Part shown: positions 45,291 through 58,300 of the stretch, one piece after another | Layout of the letters: each line of letters begins with the position of its first letter | How positions within the stretch are numbered: the first letter of the stretch is position 1 | DNA from: Sipunculus nudus | Taxonomy: Eukaryota; Annelida; Sipuncula; Golfingiida; Sipunculidae | DNA length: 64,000 nt | Reading direction: 5' to 3' | NCBI GenBank assembly: GCA_026874595.1 | Contig: CM049306.1 | Span: forward strand, 76,755,642 to 76,819,641 | Program-made: the position numbers and the translations under genes | The notes under the pieces: generated by a model | What the model was told of the DNA's origin: nothing | The model's input: the letters and a program-made list of their open reading frames with translations, nothing else | Database searches by the model: none

Positions 45291-47054
45291 TATTGCTTAC
45301 ATTATTCAGACATATTTCTTTATGATTTTAACCAGTAGGATTATTGTTCCCTCATGCATATTGATAAAAAACCTGTTTCTGTTTGTCTTATATTTAAACT
45401 ATTAACTTTACTTTTTCCCGATATATAAACTATTATAGCACTACCAGAAATGCGGGGCCCTCTGAGGACAATTATCCGCCCACATCTAGTTTCATTTATT
45501 GACATGGGATATTGTGATATTGTACATGTGTAAATGTGCCTACACTATATTCTGCCTTTAGTGATTATGTATTTATAGTTATTAACTTATTTGCACCTGT
45601 ATTTATTTAATATTTTTTTATTTATTCAAACAGCAATAAGAGATTGTATATTAGTACATTTGCAAACACTATTTTGACTTTGGTGTTTATGTATTTTTAG
45701 TTAGTAGTTTTGAATTGTATATGGCTATAAAATGCTTATTTCTCTGTCATTTTACTCTTTGTATAAGTATATATTATTTTACAAGGAAATGGTAATTGAT
45801 TGTGATTCTAAATTAAGTATTGAAGGCTTTTTTTATTTCGAATATTATTTAATTTTAAATGCTGTTTCATCTCAGGTGTTAAAACTGGAAAAGTGACCAG
45901 TTCAATAATGACATTTAGCTTTGACTGTTTACCAAAACTAGAAGTATCTGACAATAGAAAAAATATCAGAGTAAATCTAGAATTTTAAATTTATCATTAA
46001 ATTTTCAGATTCCATATAAATTTTTGTGAATTTATATTTCAATTGTGACTTTATAATATTGAGAATATTTGTTTCAATGGTATATTTCTATCAATATGAA
46101 GGAGACTTCACTTCAGTCTAAAAATTATAATTTTAATCCTTTAATGTTTTGATTTCTTTATTTTGTAAATAAATTTAAGTTTAAATATCATGAGTCTTTA
46201 TCACAAATATTCAAGTATAGAATGTATGAGTGCAAGATTAATGAGTGAGATGATAGTTGGATCTGTGAGTCCCAAGTAACCACTGCTCAGTGACAGCTAG
46301 GGAAAGGCCCCCTTACTGATTGGCAGCCTGCCAAGCCTGGCACCAGCACTGGTCAGTGGCACTATCCTTGGCGCAAATAAAGTTAAATAATTACTTTTGA
46401 ACTGGTGGTCATGTTTTCTTCATTTAACAAATAATATTATCTTGAAATAGAAAGCTATCCCGTGATATTTTTTTATAATTTAAAAATTCAAATTTTGAAA
46501 TTTTCACTGATATACCTGAATGTAAGAAAATGGAGTGTGGGCAATTCTTTTTATGGACCTGTGAAATTATAACAGAGTTGTAACAACAGAGCTCTGTCAT
46601 AAAACAAACATATATGTAACTGTGTCACCTTAATTTAAAATAAAAGCAGGCAGTAACATGCAGAATTTCCTTCCCACTGTTTGCAAAAAAGATTTTAAAT
46701 GTTGAATTAGGTGGAAGATATGATTCCGTTACAATGGTTAAAATTGATAGTGCAGATTTTATCTATATATATATACAAAATGCTCACCACGGAGGCAAAA
46801 AGAAATATTAATTATTATAAAGATAATATTAGACATAATAAAGGCTAAATAAGATAACAAAGACATTAATCCTAAAAAAGGGGAAAGAATCAGACCATAA
46901 CATTGATTCATGTTAGACAACTGTCACTTGCATACACAAGTGCCTTTTGCTCTGCACACTCTGTTATAAAATTGTGATTAACAGATATTTTAGTTCAGTT
47001 TCCTAAATTTTCCCCTAAATATGTCCATAATAATATATCAATCGTGCATCTCAC
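45291..47054. other. Intergenic or intronic sequence, nothing recognised
   Basis: AT-rich with long T and A runs. A GC-richer patch at 46250-46370 (CAGTGACAGCTAGGGAAAGG) may be the remnant of a repeat, but no second copy is present. Confidence 0.4.
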
Positions 47055-47198
47055 ATTATGAAAATTCAGGTTATAATTTAGGTTGCGCCGCCCTCGGCTC
47101 CCCTTCATTTCCTTAGCAAACATTGTCCCTAAGTGTTGTTTGGGTTGCTGTTGCATCATTCCATGTCTCAGCGTATTTATCCGCTCCATATTATGCAT
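47055..47198 (-). CDS. Candidate upstream exon of the vinculin-family gene, or an unrelated small ORF
   Basis: A minus-strand ORF begins at ATG 47198 (second ATG at 47189, MERINTLRHGMM). It runs through a Gln/Lys-rich, locally GC-rich stretch to a possible donor AAT|GTGAGA in phase 0, matching the phase-0 acceptor at 34075. There is no homology signal and the intron would be 13 kb, so this is only a phase-compatible possibility. Confidence 0.2.
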
Positions 47199-48440
47199 GC
47201 AAATAAATGGAACACAATCTTAAATGTGCCATTCCTACCTTTTGTCTTAGAAAAAGAATTTGTGATTTCTGGCTTCCTCTGTGTATATATAAATGATCTA
47301 AGGGTAAATGTGGTTGTAAAAACTTCGCATAACGCCGCTGTGAAGGATTATGAACTTTGTTTATTAACAATATGTTTGAAAACACAGCAATGTTGATAAA
47401 CGGGAAAAATATGTAACCTGAAGTGGTAGGTTGCATATATGCAGAGGTCGGAAGGTCATTTATTGCAAAACGCCATTTGCAAAACTAGCTTATCTGACTT
47501 TTTGTCAGATGCCTTTGTTGATTTTTTAATATTTAGGATATGTGGACAACAGACAGCTGAATTTACCATCAACTGGAACTGATAGTTCCATTATTTTTCT
47601 TCAAATTTGTCCCACTTAAGCAAAACTTAATATAAAATAGAAACATAACCATTTTCTAAATTTGGCATCCAAAATTATACTGCCTGTTTGCATGCAGTTT
47701 CTTTCTCATTATTGTTATTACTATTATTATTACTATCATCATCATACCTGCACCAGGTAACTTCTTAATATTTTTTTTAAACTGGTCCCCTTTTAGATTT
47801 TTTTGGTGATGAATTTTAGATCAATCGGACATCTAATAAATCAGTAGGGCAGACATGTTGAGGAACTGGCAATCACATCCTAATTGAGGATCCTTTATGG
47901 TCCTTTAACTTTAGTTATTATTTTACCAGATTTATATAGCATTCATTTCATTCTTAGATTTTGAGAATATTTTAAACATATATATAACATTAATGATATT
48001 TCTAGGTAAAACAATCACTCAACAGAAACTTCAGTCGGAGGTTTGAAACACATAGGCATTTTACCTTGCTTGAGACAGTCCTTCGGGTAATGACATTATA
48101 ACACTTTATACAAAGATATAAAGCTTTTATATTTAGTGATGTGTACACAAATGTTTGAAAATTTAATAAATATATACATATAATTATTATACTTATGCTA
48201 AGTCCCTTTAACAACAAAATCTAGCTGAAAATATGGAAGCCAGTTCCAGTTTAATCATTATAATAAATTAATCATGCAACTGATGATGATAAGAAAAGAA
48301 ATATCAGTAGTACAATTTTAACTATCATATTTAAGAATCTAAGCATCATTTAATTCACTGAAACATGTTTACTGCAGCCTCAAGGAACTCTGCTTCTATT
48401 CCTTTCATACTGAGAAAATTATGAACATCTCATTTTTTTT
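47199..48440. other. Intergenic sequence, nothing recognised
   Basis: AT-rich, with an ATT/ATC-rich simple repeat near 47708-47750. No exon or repeat family member was recognised. Confidence 0.4.
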
Positions 48441-50883
48441 AACAAGTGACTCATGGGTCATGACGCTCAGCTGCCAAACATGACCTGTGTCATCATGGAC
48501 TGAGATTCACAACTTCCAGTCAAATTTTGAAGAACCAATTTGCCAATTTGTTGAAAATTTTCTATGACAACAGAAATATATATCACCTATGTCTGGTTAA
48601 AACACAGTGAATTGATGGTCTGAGGAAAATGCATGATTGTTAAGCTATCAGGAACTATTCCAACAGCTTGCTTGAAACCTGTCAGTCTCAAAAGGAACAC
48701 CACAAAGGGCAAATATAAGATCAAAATATATAGCAAAAATCAAGAAAATACATGCAAGAATTATTGAGAAACAGGTGCTTCTGTATGAATTTTTATTCAA
48801 TACAAGCCAACTGTACTGTACTTTTATAAATGATGGTAATATTTATTCAGAAATATTTGACCCAATCCTTTACAAGATTACATAAATATATACATCCAAC
48901 TGCATTCACTTTAACTGTTCTTGAGATAATATGATCAAAAGGAATTAAAAGATGGTTGCCTGGTGGCCATATTGGATTTCTGACAAGTCTGAAATCAGAC
49001 AACAAACATTCTTTAAATCGGACCAAACATTAAAGAAAAATTACTGAAACTGCCCTGAAGAAAGAATTTCTAAGGTGGCTAACTGGCAGACATAATGGAT
49101 TTCTGACAAGTATGACATTTGATATCCCACATTCTCCAATAAGAGACCAAACTTGGGGCAAATTATCCAGTAATAAATGCCCAAAATAATTCAAAAGGCA
49201 TGTCCAGGCCCTCATATCAGATTTATAGATATGCAATTGTAAAAAGTGTAAGTCCAATATTTTTTATTATCACTCTGCTTTTCAATGAGGGCCGGCAGGG
49301 TAGGTAAACTGCCAAACCTGAAAGAAAAGAAATGCAGAAAGCATGACTAAGAGTCTTGAAATAAAACAAAAAGCCATCCTAAATCAAGGTACACATCCAC
49401 ATATTATGAGAACAAACACTTGCTTTTATATGTGGTGATATATATTAAAATATTCAGATATCTAGGAAACTAAGTTTATTGCTAGGATTCCATAAAATAA
49501 ACTGCAAAATGTTCCCATCATCTTATAAATCAGTAGCTAAACCTTAATACTATACTCTCATAGTCTTAATGCCTGGCTGAAGCATTCTGACAACAGTGTT
49601 TTTGTTATGAAGTAACAAGTACTTATCACTGAGCCTTATCACTTAATAGGCTGATACAAAAGGGAGTCATATGTCACCAGTGTCACTCACAATTACAGCC
49701 ACACAGGGATATGTACCAGCTGGAGTGGGATGGTTATATATACAAGAAAAATAGAGATGGTCTATAAAATTAAGTAATTGTGAACATTCCTGACCTTTGA
49801 CCTTGGCCTTTTGCCCATATATCAACTGGATTCTTTCTAAATGATGGGTAACTACTGACCACTTAAATCTGGTGTAATTACTTGGCAACCAATGGGTGAA
49901 TAACTTTGACCTGCAACCTTTAACCTGCTGACCAGCTGACCCCAAAATCAATAAGTTATTTATTCAAGCAAAAAGACCCATAAATATGAAGTTTAAGTCA
50001 AACTGAGTGATGCATAGATGTGGCATATGTGAAAGACTGAAGGTTTGGGTTGAACAGTTACACTTGAAATATGCTCACAAGCATTTAGAACAATTAAATA
50101 TTGTGACCTTGACCTTTGACTTTTTGACCTCAACATCAATAGGCTTCTTCCCTTATTGGTAGGTAAGCCATATATGACAGATGGAAGGTACAGATTAAAA
50201 AGTTTGCCTGATAATGACTCCACGCAAGAAGTGGGTGCTGTGAACTTGACCTTTGACCTCAAAATCAACAGGTCTTTTCCCCTGTTGGCAGAGAAGCGAT
50301 ATCAGTGCTGGAAGGTTTGGAGTGAAAAGTCTAGCTTGAAATGTGTCCACAACCTTTTCAAAGAAGTGGATCCTGTGACCCTGACCTTTGACCTTGTGAC
50401 CTCAAAATCTATAGGATTCTTCTCCAACTTAGTAGGTGAGCTATATGTGAAAGATCAAAGAATTGGGATGAAAGGGTTGGCTTAAAATGCATCCACAGGC
50501 TTTTCAAAAAAAGAGGCTCCTGTGACCTTGACCTTTGACCTTTTGACCAAAAAAAAATTATGGTTCTTCACTTGTTGGTAGGTGAGCTATATGTGAAAGA
50601 TGGAAGGTTTGGGATGAAAATTTTGTCTCAAAGAGTTATTTCTGGGGGGTGCAAACACACCCCATAACTTCGAGAATATAGGTCACAGTGACCTAATTTC
50701 AGGTTTGCAAGGAGATCTTTTTATAACCTCTAAGACTGCATAGGGTTCATGGCCCTAGCCCCTACGGTTACGATTTGTGCCCTGCTAACGGCCGGCCGGA
50801 CGGCCGGACGGACAGACGGAAGGACGCCGGACAAAGACCCATCGCTATAGCCCAGCATGACTGAAAGTCAGCTGAGCTAAAAA
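48441..50883 (+). mobile_element. Family A-related element, copy A5, with a different core
   Basis: It starts AACAAGTGACTCATGGGTCA then GACGCTCAGCTG. The right part is a tandem array of roughly 130-150 bp units (49790-50640) each with TGACCTTTGACC, a CAATAGG.TTCTTC motif and GGAAGGTTTGGGATGAAA. GGCCGGACGGCCGGACGGAC follows at about 50791, and it ends with a hairpin TGACTGAAAGTCA and GTCAGCTGAGCTAAAA. Confidence 0.75.
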
Positions 50884-52203
50884 TTATGTCTGACCAAGTC
50901 AGACATTCTTAATCATGATGCTTAATGTAAAATATATTATGACTAACAACCTCTGTCATGATATAAATAACTCTATCACAAGGAGAAGGTTGCAGCGAAG
51001 TGCTTTAAAAGGCATGGCGCTATGGAGTGGAGGTTCCCTTCCTCAATCCCAACTAAAACCTGAAGGTTAAATGGTGAAATCTCAGCAGAACCTGTGGCTC
51101 CCTCTGATGTCTAAACAAGGAATTAGGACATCTTGTTTCTTGCTGCTCCCATGCCTATTAAATTTGGAAATTCAAAGGTCTTAATAATAAGTCTATTCTT
51201 ACCATATTTTTTATTTAATTCTTATTCAATACCAGGGCCACTGACAGACCTAGGAATATGACTCAAAAACACTTGACTGTTTATGAGAAATCCTCTTGGG
51301 CCTGAGTAAATGTGACATCTAAGTTATAACTGAGAGAGTCATATATATATAAATATATACACAAAGTGGCCTTGGCCCATCTAACTCAAATGAATATATG
51401 CAGTAATGGCATATAATGTGTAATCTACTGTACAATAATTAAAGCTTGCAGCCTGAAAGGTTTTCTATCAATTGTTAACAAGTACATGTATGTACAGACT
51501 ACACTCCCAAGGAAAATATATATAGTGGGGGCATCCCTGACAGGAACGATTCATTCAGGATTGATTCACCAAACAAAATAAGATGTGCGTGATAGATACC
51601 TTACCCTAACTGCAGCTTTACAATTACAGGCTATAAAACAACACATGCACTTATAATTTATGGGATGGTGTAAAAACATGTCAGAACATGGTTCTTAAAA
51701 TTTATCAGAAGTAAATCTGGACAGAGTTCTCTGCATGCAACCAATTCAATCTTACATCTAGCCTTATTCATGTGAATGCTATATCTGTCAAACCACATGT
51801 GACTGCTATGTTGTTGCCTTATGTCTATCAGTCCCTAGGTGAACAGCCCTTCACAAGAAGTTAAAATTAAAGTGCTCTGATTGAACCCTATGATTTATGT
51901 TATTACAAATAAAGCTTAGCACTGCAATTTACACTTTTATAATACTTAAAGAAACAATTTTGTAATGACACTGTAGACAAGAAATAAACATGAATAAGTT
52001 TTGTATCACACAGAAGACAATCTCCATATACTTGTAACAATCTCAGAAAGTAAGCTGAGACATGCAACATCTGTCCCTAAGAATATTATCTTATTCTGCT
52101 GCTGCTTGGCTGTCTACAGATCTCCTGGTAGGACTCCTCACAGATACAACCTACCATAAAGTACTTTTTGTATGTAATTAAAAATATTATTTTTGGCAGC
52201 CTG
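50884..52203. other. 3' flank of COX15, no gene recognised
   Basis: AT-rich; it probably includes the COX15 3' UTR at its right end. No further coding region or repeat was identified. Confidence 0.4.
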
Positions 52204-52338
52204 TTAGATCTTCGGGAAGCGCCTCAGTTCATGTACCAGCCATATTGCGATGCTGAGCAAAACAAGTGACCCTGACTGATGTGTTGCAGCAACAGGTGTT
52301 GGCACATAGGTCAGCAGAGTTGTTATTCCCAGTGACAT
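52204..52338 (-). CDS. COX15: COX15 terminal exon
   Basis: Acceptor TACTCACCAG|ATGTCA, 135 nt including TAA at 52206-52204. It encodes [20 protein letters not shown] and the last helix ending [10 protein letters not shown], as in animal COX15. Confidence 0.96.
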   Translation of the reverse strand: MSLGITTLLTYVPTPVAATHQSGSLVLLSIAIWLVHELRRFPKI

Positions 52339-55300
52339 CTGGTGAGTAAAATAAGAACAAATTCAAAATACAACAATAAGAATTTATGAAAAAGGTTAAT
52401 TGTATGATTGTCAGAGGAAAGTTCTACATGTAGAAAAAAATTCTACATTATGGAAACATAAAAACCATAACCTTTTTAATTATATATATTATTCATATGA
52501 TTAAAGATTATGATATTTTTATGATATAATGCATTACTGTGTATGATATGTGATGTCATGAAGCTGCTAGGCTTTGAACTAGATATTCAGTTTTCCTGAA
52601 ACTAATATATCAAATGGAATCATGACATTTGTAAAATCATCAAACTTCTTGTCACTCATTTACTAATACCTTCATCAGCAAGCATGATTATGTTAAATGT
52701 TGCAACAACATCTGGCAAATATATTTTAATATCTACTGTCCAAATCAGAAAATATTTATGATAAGATTGGTGGTGCCAATATTTAGTATATAAACAAAGA
52801 AGTACTTACCTGAAGAATAGCCATGCCTAACATAGCATTGACAGCCAGTCTGGCTCTTGGGGGAAGTGGTGCCTTCCTGGCCACCCACCACAACCCCATC
52901 ACACTGGCCACTGTTAATTCTCCCTAAAATGATGATGAAAACTTACTATGACATATGTATTGTACACATTTTCTGACAAGGTAATGAGTCAATTTGCTTA
53001 AGTTAATTTAATTGTAAATAAGTTTAAAGGACTTTCCTTATAGGACTTTGATTAAGATTAAACTAAATTTATCTGAAATTCAAGTTATATTGCATTCAAC
53101 ATCAACCATATTTTCTTTTCCTAATCACTTTGCCGGTTTTACAAGTCAAACATTTTTATATCTGTTATTTAAACATTCATCTGTAATTGCAGTTTAAAAC
53201 ATAACATATTTTGTTGAACAGTTATTAGTAACATAATGTACATGAATGATATGTAATGCAAGGGACTACATTAAAAGGTTCAATCTCTGATGCTAACCAA
53301 ATGTCTGTGATTAAATTGCACTGTGGTTGGATTTTCAAAGATATTCTTCCACTTTGGTGCAAAGGTGAAGAGATCAGTGGGAATCCAGCGGTCAGCCATC
53401 TTGGGCCAGCTGTTGTAGACCAGACCAGCATCCAGCCCAGCGACAAAAGCACCTGCAGAACAACAGAATCTGTGTGGTGATCCAAATATGTCAATCATTA
53501 TGAAACATAATTAAGACACTGTATAACACCCTACCAACACTCAAGAAACTCTGGTGAAACTTTGATAGTTAAGGAGAGATGTAATAACTAAATACATATG
53601 ATGAATAAAAACTGAAATATAAATATGTGACTTTAACAATCTGGTGGTGCCCTGACATCACAAAGATTTCCCTAAATATTTTGATCCTTTATTCACCAAA
53701 GATTTCAATTACAGATATAACATAACAGATAGAAACCTAAATGTTATTGCATAAAAAAGTAATTAACTGGCAAATTGTTTATCAGAACAACTACTAGTGT
53801 ATTCATGTGCAGTAGGGCGTCAAATATCTGAAAGCCTCAGGGGACAAGCTTTTTGTTTGGATGAATGATCATTTGGATAAACGATTTTGCATGAAACTGC
53901 ACGGGGAAGCACCAAAATTAATGAATCTAGCCCAAAATAAACGCATGACAATGTTATAACATTTTCAACTGATTTGATAAATTTATCATTTAGATCACTT
54001 CAAAATTATTATTGGTGTACAGCCTTGCACTTGAATTAATCAGTATCGTACCTTCATCATGTTACATGAAGCTGGCATGATAACTAAACTGACCTTCAAT
54101 GACCTAGAATATGCTGCCATCCCTCGGCAGATAGATTAACTACTTTGTGGAAATCTTTGTGGACACATGCTCTGTATGTTTACTGAAATTCCTAGCGAGA
54201 GGACCGGGCGTAAGCAGTGATTCTAACCAATCAAAATTCTCAAATTTTCGCAGAAATATTCTGGCCACTAGAATTTGTGATAAAATAATGAAGGTGCACT
54301 TTAACTGAACATCTGCTCGTGGTTTAACTCGAGGCCTGGATGACCACCAGAATGAAGATCAAAGCTATCCTTAAAAGTCCCCTGACCAAAGCCCAGCCCA
54401 GGACTAAACTGGCAACCTGCATTCAGATGCTCAGTTATGTTCTCTTGTTACATTTTGTTTGTAGACCTACAGGTTAATTACACCAATTACAGGTTATTCA
54501 CACCAACTGCCTGCGTGCAGGTGCACTGATTAGTAGGCAACAGATCTCAACCGCTGATCTGGCTACATTTGTTTTGTGTTACGTGATCTTTTCTACAATT
54601 TTTTGAATTTTTTCATTGTACTTTTCGGTTCTAATTTTTTATTTTGGATGAACAATCTTCGGATATACAATGCTCCACTCTATTTGTACATTTACAGACA
54701 GCCTTGGATAATATAACAGTATCTTTCAAAAGGCAAGGACAACCAAATGTATTCAGACAGCATTCCTATCCTATCTTGATGTTGAGAAGTACCAGTATTT
54801 TTCTGATTTGCAATAAAACAGTTTCTTGGAAGTATTTAGTTTTACAAGCAAACAGTTCAAAGACCTTTCATATCAAAATAATATACATAAATTCAGAGAA
54901 GACTATTATTGTCCTTTTAAATGCCTCATTTAGCAGGTTACATTCTGTAGAGCTTCTTACCTGAAATAGCTGTTATGAAGACAAGGCCTTTTGTACCATG
55001 TGCAAACCTTCTCACAAGTGAAATCTGGGCTGTGTTTGGCAGCTGTAAAATGCAAAGTGTAAAGGTATAAACTTCAGCCCTGGATAATGCACCTTAACCA
55101 AATTTCCTTGTTTAAAGTTTAAAAGTAGGAAAACCACAAGATTTTAATTTACTGGCTCCTGTGGATCAGGGGCAGAGCACAGGACTCAAAGTCAGGAGAT
55201 CATGAGTTTGAATCTCAGCTGAGGCGGTGAGATTTTGCACAGTTGGCCCAAACCCAGAGTGAGTACTCTGCAGGCTTAATGGGAAGGCAGTGTACAACCG

Positions 55301-58300
55301 CCGTTTTTCACTCGGAAAATGAAAGCGCCTTTCTCAGGGGTCCCTCCGTGGTATGACCAAGGAATGGGGACGGTTACACACATAGGGCCTGCATGTGCAG
55401 TAGTCACTGGGCCCAGTTGTTGCCAGGATATAAAATGAGAGGAATGTGTGATACTGCCCTGTCATGTCGTCTGAAACTCGAATGGAATTTCGCAGATGTA
55501 CATATACATAGTTAAGTTAGCATTAAAAAATGGAGGTGGTAACCTCCACCAAAAGAAACAGAAAAAAAAGGAATTTAAATCCTGGCTGATACTCACTTGG
55601 TTAGGGGACAGTAGATGAGTCAGGGAGGACCAGAGCAGTCCTGTGTACAGCAGGAACGCTGACCCGAGGTGGGCTGCCAGTCTGTACTGACTGACACGAG
55701 GTACGTCGTTAGGTCCTGGCTTCTCCTCCAGTCCACTCTTCACCATGAACCATCCCAGCAGGCCCTGTTAACAACATAATTTATGACAATTCAAAGAAAT
55801 GAGTGGTAAGATGTGGCTCAATACCTCAGGTACCAAATCAGAATTATTGCTGGCATTCCCTGACAGAGCTGTCAAAGCATAAATTATGATGGCATTTAAT
55901 GATAAAAGTGATTTGCTTTCATGATCATAGGTTTTGACTTCAGGATTAATCTATATTAAAGGTACAGAAAAACCTGCGACACTGGAGCCTTTAAGTAAAT
56001 ATACTTCAATTTAAAATTTAAAAAAATTCCTAAAGATTTTTATGGGTACTAACTGAGTGTAAAATTTATGTAAGCTATACCTGGAACACTAGTAATCCAC
56101 CTAAGATTAAGACTCGAGGTTTCATGGCTTTTGATAAGTATCCTTTCCTCCAGAAGTAGATAGCTGGTAGACCGTACACCAAGCCTATAGCTCTGCCCCA
56201 CATCCTGTGGCCCCACTCCATGTAGAAGATCTTCTTGAACTCTGACAAGGTCATCTCATTGTTCATGCTGAAACCACATGATGCAGATATCTCCTATAGC
56301 ATACATTAAGAGTACCACTTACTTTTGAAGGACTAACAGTGGATAAGACGGATGTTATAAGGCCAAAGAAAAGTATGGTTCTCAGGCACTTTTTTTCAGA
56401 AAATCAGTGTGGGTGGGCAGGTAGGTTTTTTTAATACCTTTTTTTGTATGTTTCGATAAAAATGTCATATGATCAGGGAAAAGCATGATAACCTAATTTT
56501 TTTTTTCTAAACAGGTAAAAGCACTACATAACAAAGGAAAACTTTTTTTTCAAATTATATTATTTTATCTCCTTGAAAGATGAAAATAAAAATTGCTGAT
56601 GCAGGGGGTTAAAAAATTGACGCGGGTGGTGCTTGAGAACCATACTTTTTTTTATTTTGGCTTAACTTGCTCAAAACACAAATCAGTACATCTGTCATTC
56701 AAACAGGATGTTAGCAACCCGTGATATACATGTATACAGAAATATAAGTTACAAAGATATATACAGTTAACTTATTCCAATACTGCCTTGATTCAATAAT
56801 TTACAAATGTGAAAATTTATATTTAAATTTATTATTAGTTTATCTATTAACAATAATGCCGTAATGTATGTAGAGTCATGTAAACCTAGTTTTTGTTCCT
56901 TCATTAAAATTTTCATAGGCAACTTAAGTCTCTGTTTACTTGGCCAATAGCTTATCAGGAATGGCTTTAAAGCCTGTATGTGTAAACACATCTGATGAAC
57001 ATTATTTTCTATGTAATATTTTTGGAATTGTCTATAAACAAGAAACTGTGACAACACACTGACTGACATTATGCTGCATAAAAAACAATGTACAAAGTAA
57101 AGCACCTACTATTGGTATTCTGGAAACTGTTGATATTTCTGAAAGTAAGCTTGCCACTCCTCTTCTGTGCGGGGTGGCTTCATTCCTTTGATCAAGTGCC
57201 AGTCTACCATGGACAGGCCTGACTCTGTCAACCTTTGTAAAAAACAAATATATATATCATGATATTACACATATTTTATGTATTTATGGATGTGAAATCA
57301 CTTGCCTGTTGCAATAGCAGTTTTCAACTCAAACATGCAAATTCAAGGAATTTATGTCCTCCGCTTCTGCCTTCAAGTCTGGGATGATTTTTAAGTCTGT
57401 GGTGACTAAGTGCAAATAGTTTTAACCATGCAGCACCTGGCAGTTACTGCAAAAAAATCAGGTAATTTATGACACCTGCTAGCGACAGCTGTTGGTCATT
57501 AGTGACACTAAATGTGCCCATTCATCATATCAATAATGAAAGATGAAGTTGTATATTTATCTTATTAGAGAGACACACCAAAATCAATCCCATCCAAGGT
57601 ATGCATGAGAGCAATCACCGACCTAAATCTGAATTAAATCAGATAGTATTTAGGAAAGATATTGCAAGGAAACGAAAACCTGACAGATAGACAGCCAAAC
57701 CCAAATCAATGTCCCCTGTTCCGAGGAAGCAGGGGACAATAAAGTCAGACTCTGTCCAAGTTATAATGCATAATGGGCCACAGAGTTATAAACACAAGCC
57801 CTGGACGCTTAATCACCAAGGGATATGACAGCTGAACTGCTGGAACCTCATGTAGTGGATAATAACACAAACAGCAACAACATTACAGGAATGCCTGGCA
57901 ATAATCATCCAAGGGTGCATACCATTTCTTTATATTAACTTCAGCTTGATACTTCAGGTTTAACCATTCAGAAAATTTATTTAACCATCAGAGTTGTCTT
58001 TACATTTCTTTATATTTTTTGGTGGCTTTAAATCAACAGCCTATACTATATATTATCATCAGGATCATTTCATTCATTCGGACTCAATTTCCTTTTTTTA
58101 GTTCATTTATCCATTTACCATAATATTCAAGATATTTGGTTCTGTCTTGTGGTGACTGATAAATAGAGAGGTGCCCTAATTACTCACCTGGTGACTCCTC
58201 CAAGGATAACCGCGCCAAACACCATCCCTGCACATCCCATCAGCCATCGGCCAACCATGCGCTGTGCTTGTGGGGAGATCTCGACAGCAGCTTTCCCCGC

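Noticed and set aside
53225-53494. Alternative 89- and 74-codon frames over a COX15 exon
   Set aside because: Shadows of the real exon in other frames.
55154-55230. tRNA gene
   Set aside because: Box-like sequences are present, but no complete cloverleaf with a matching acceptor stem; two other copies with a shared 3' body show it is a SINE.
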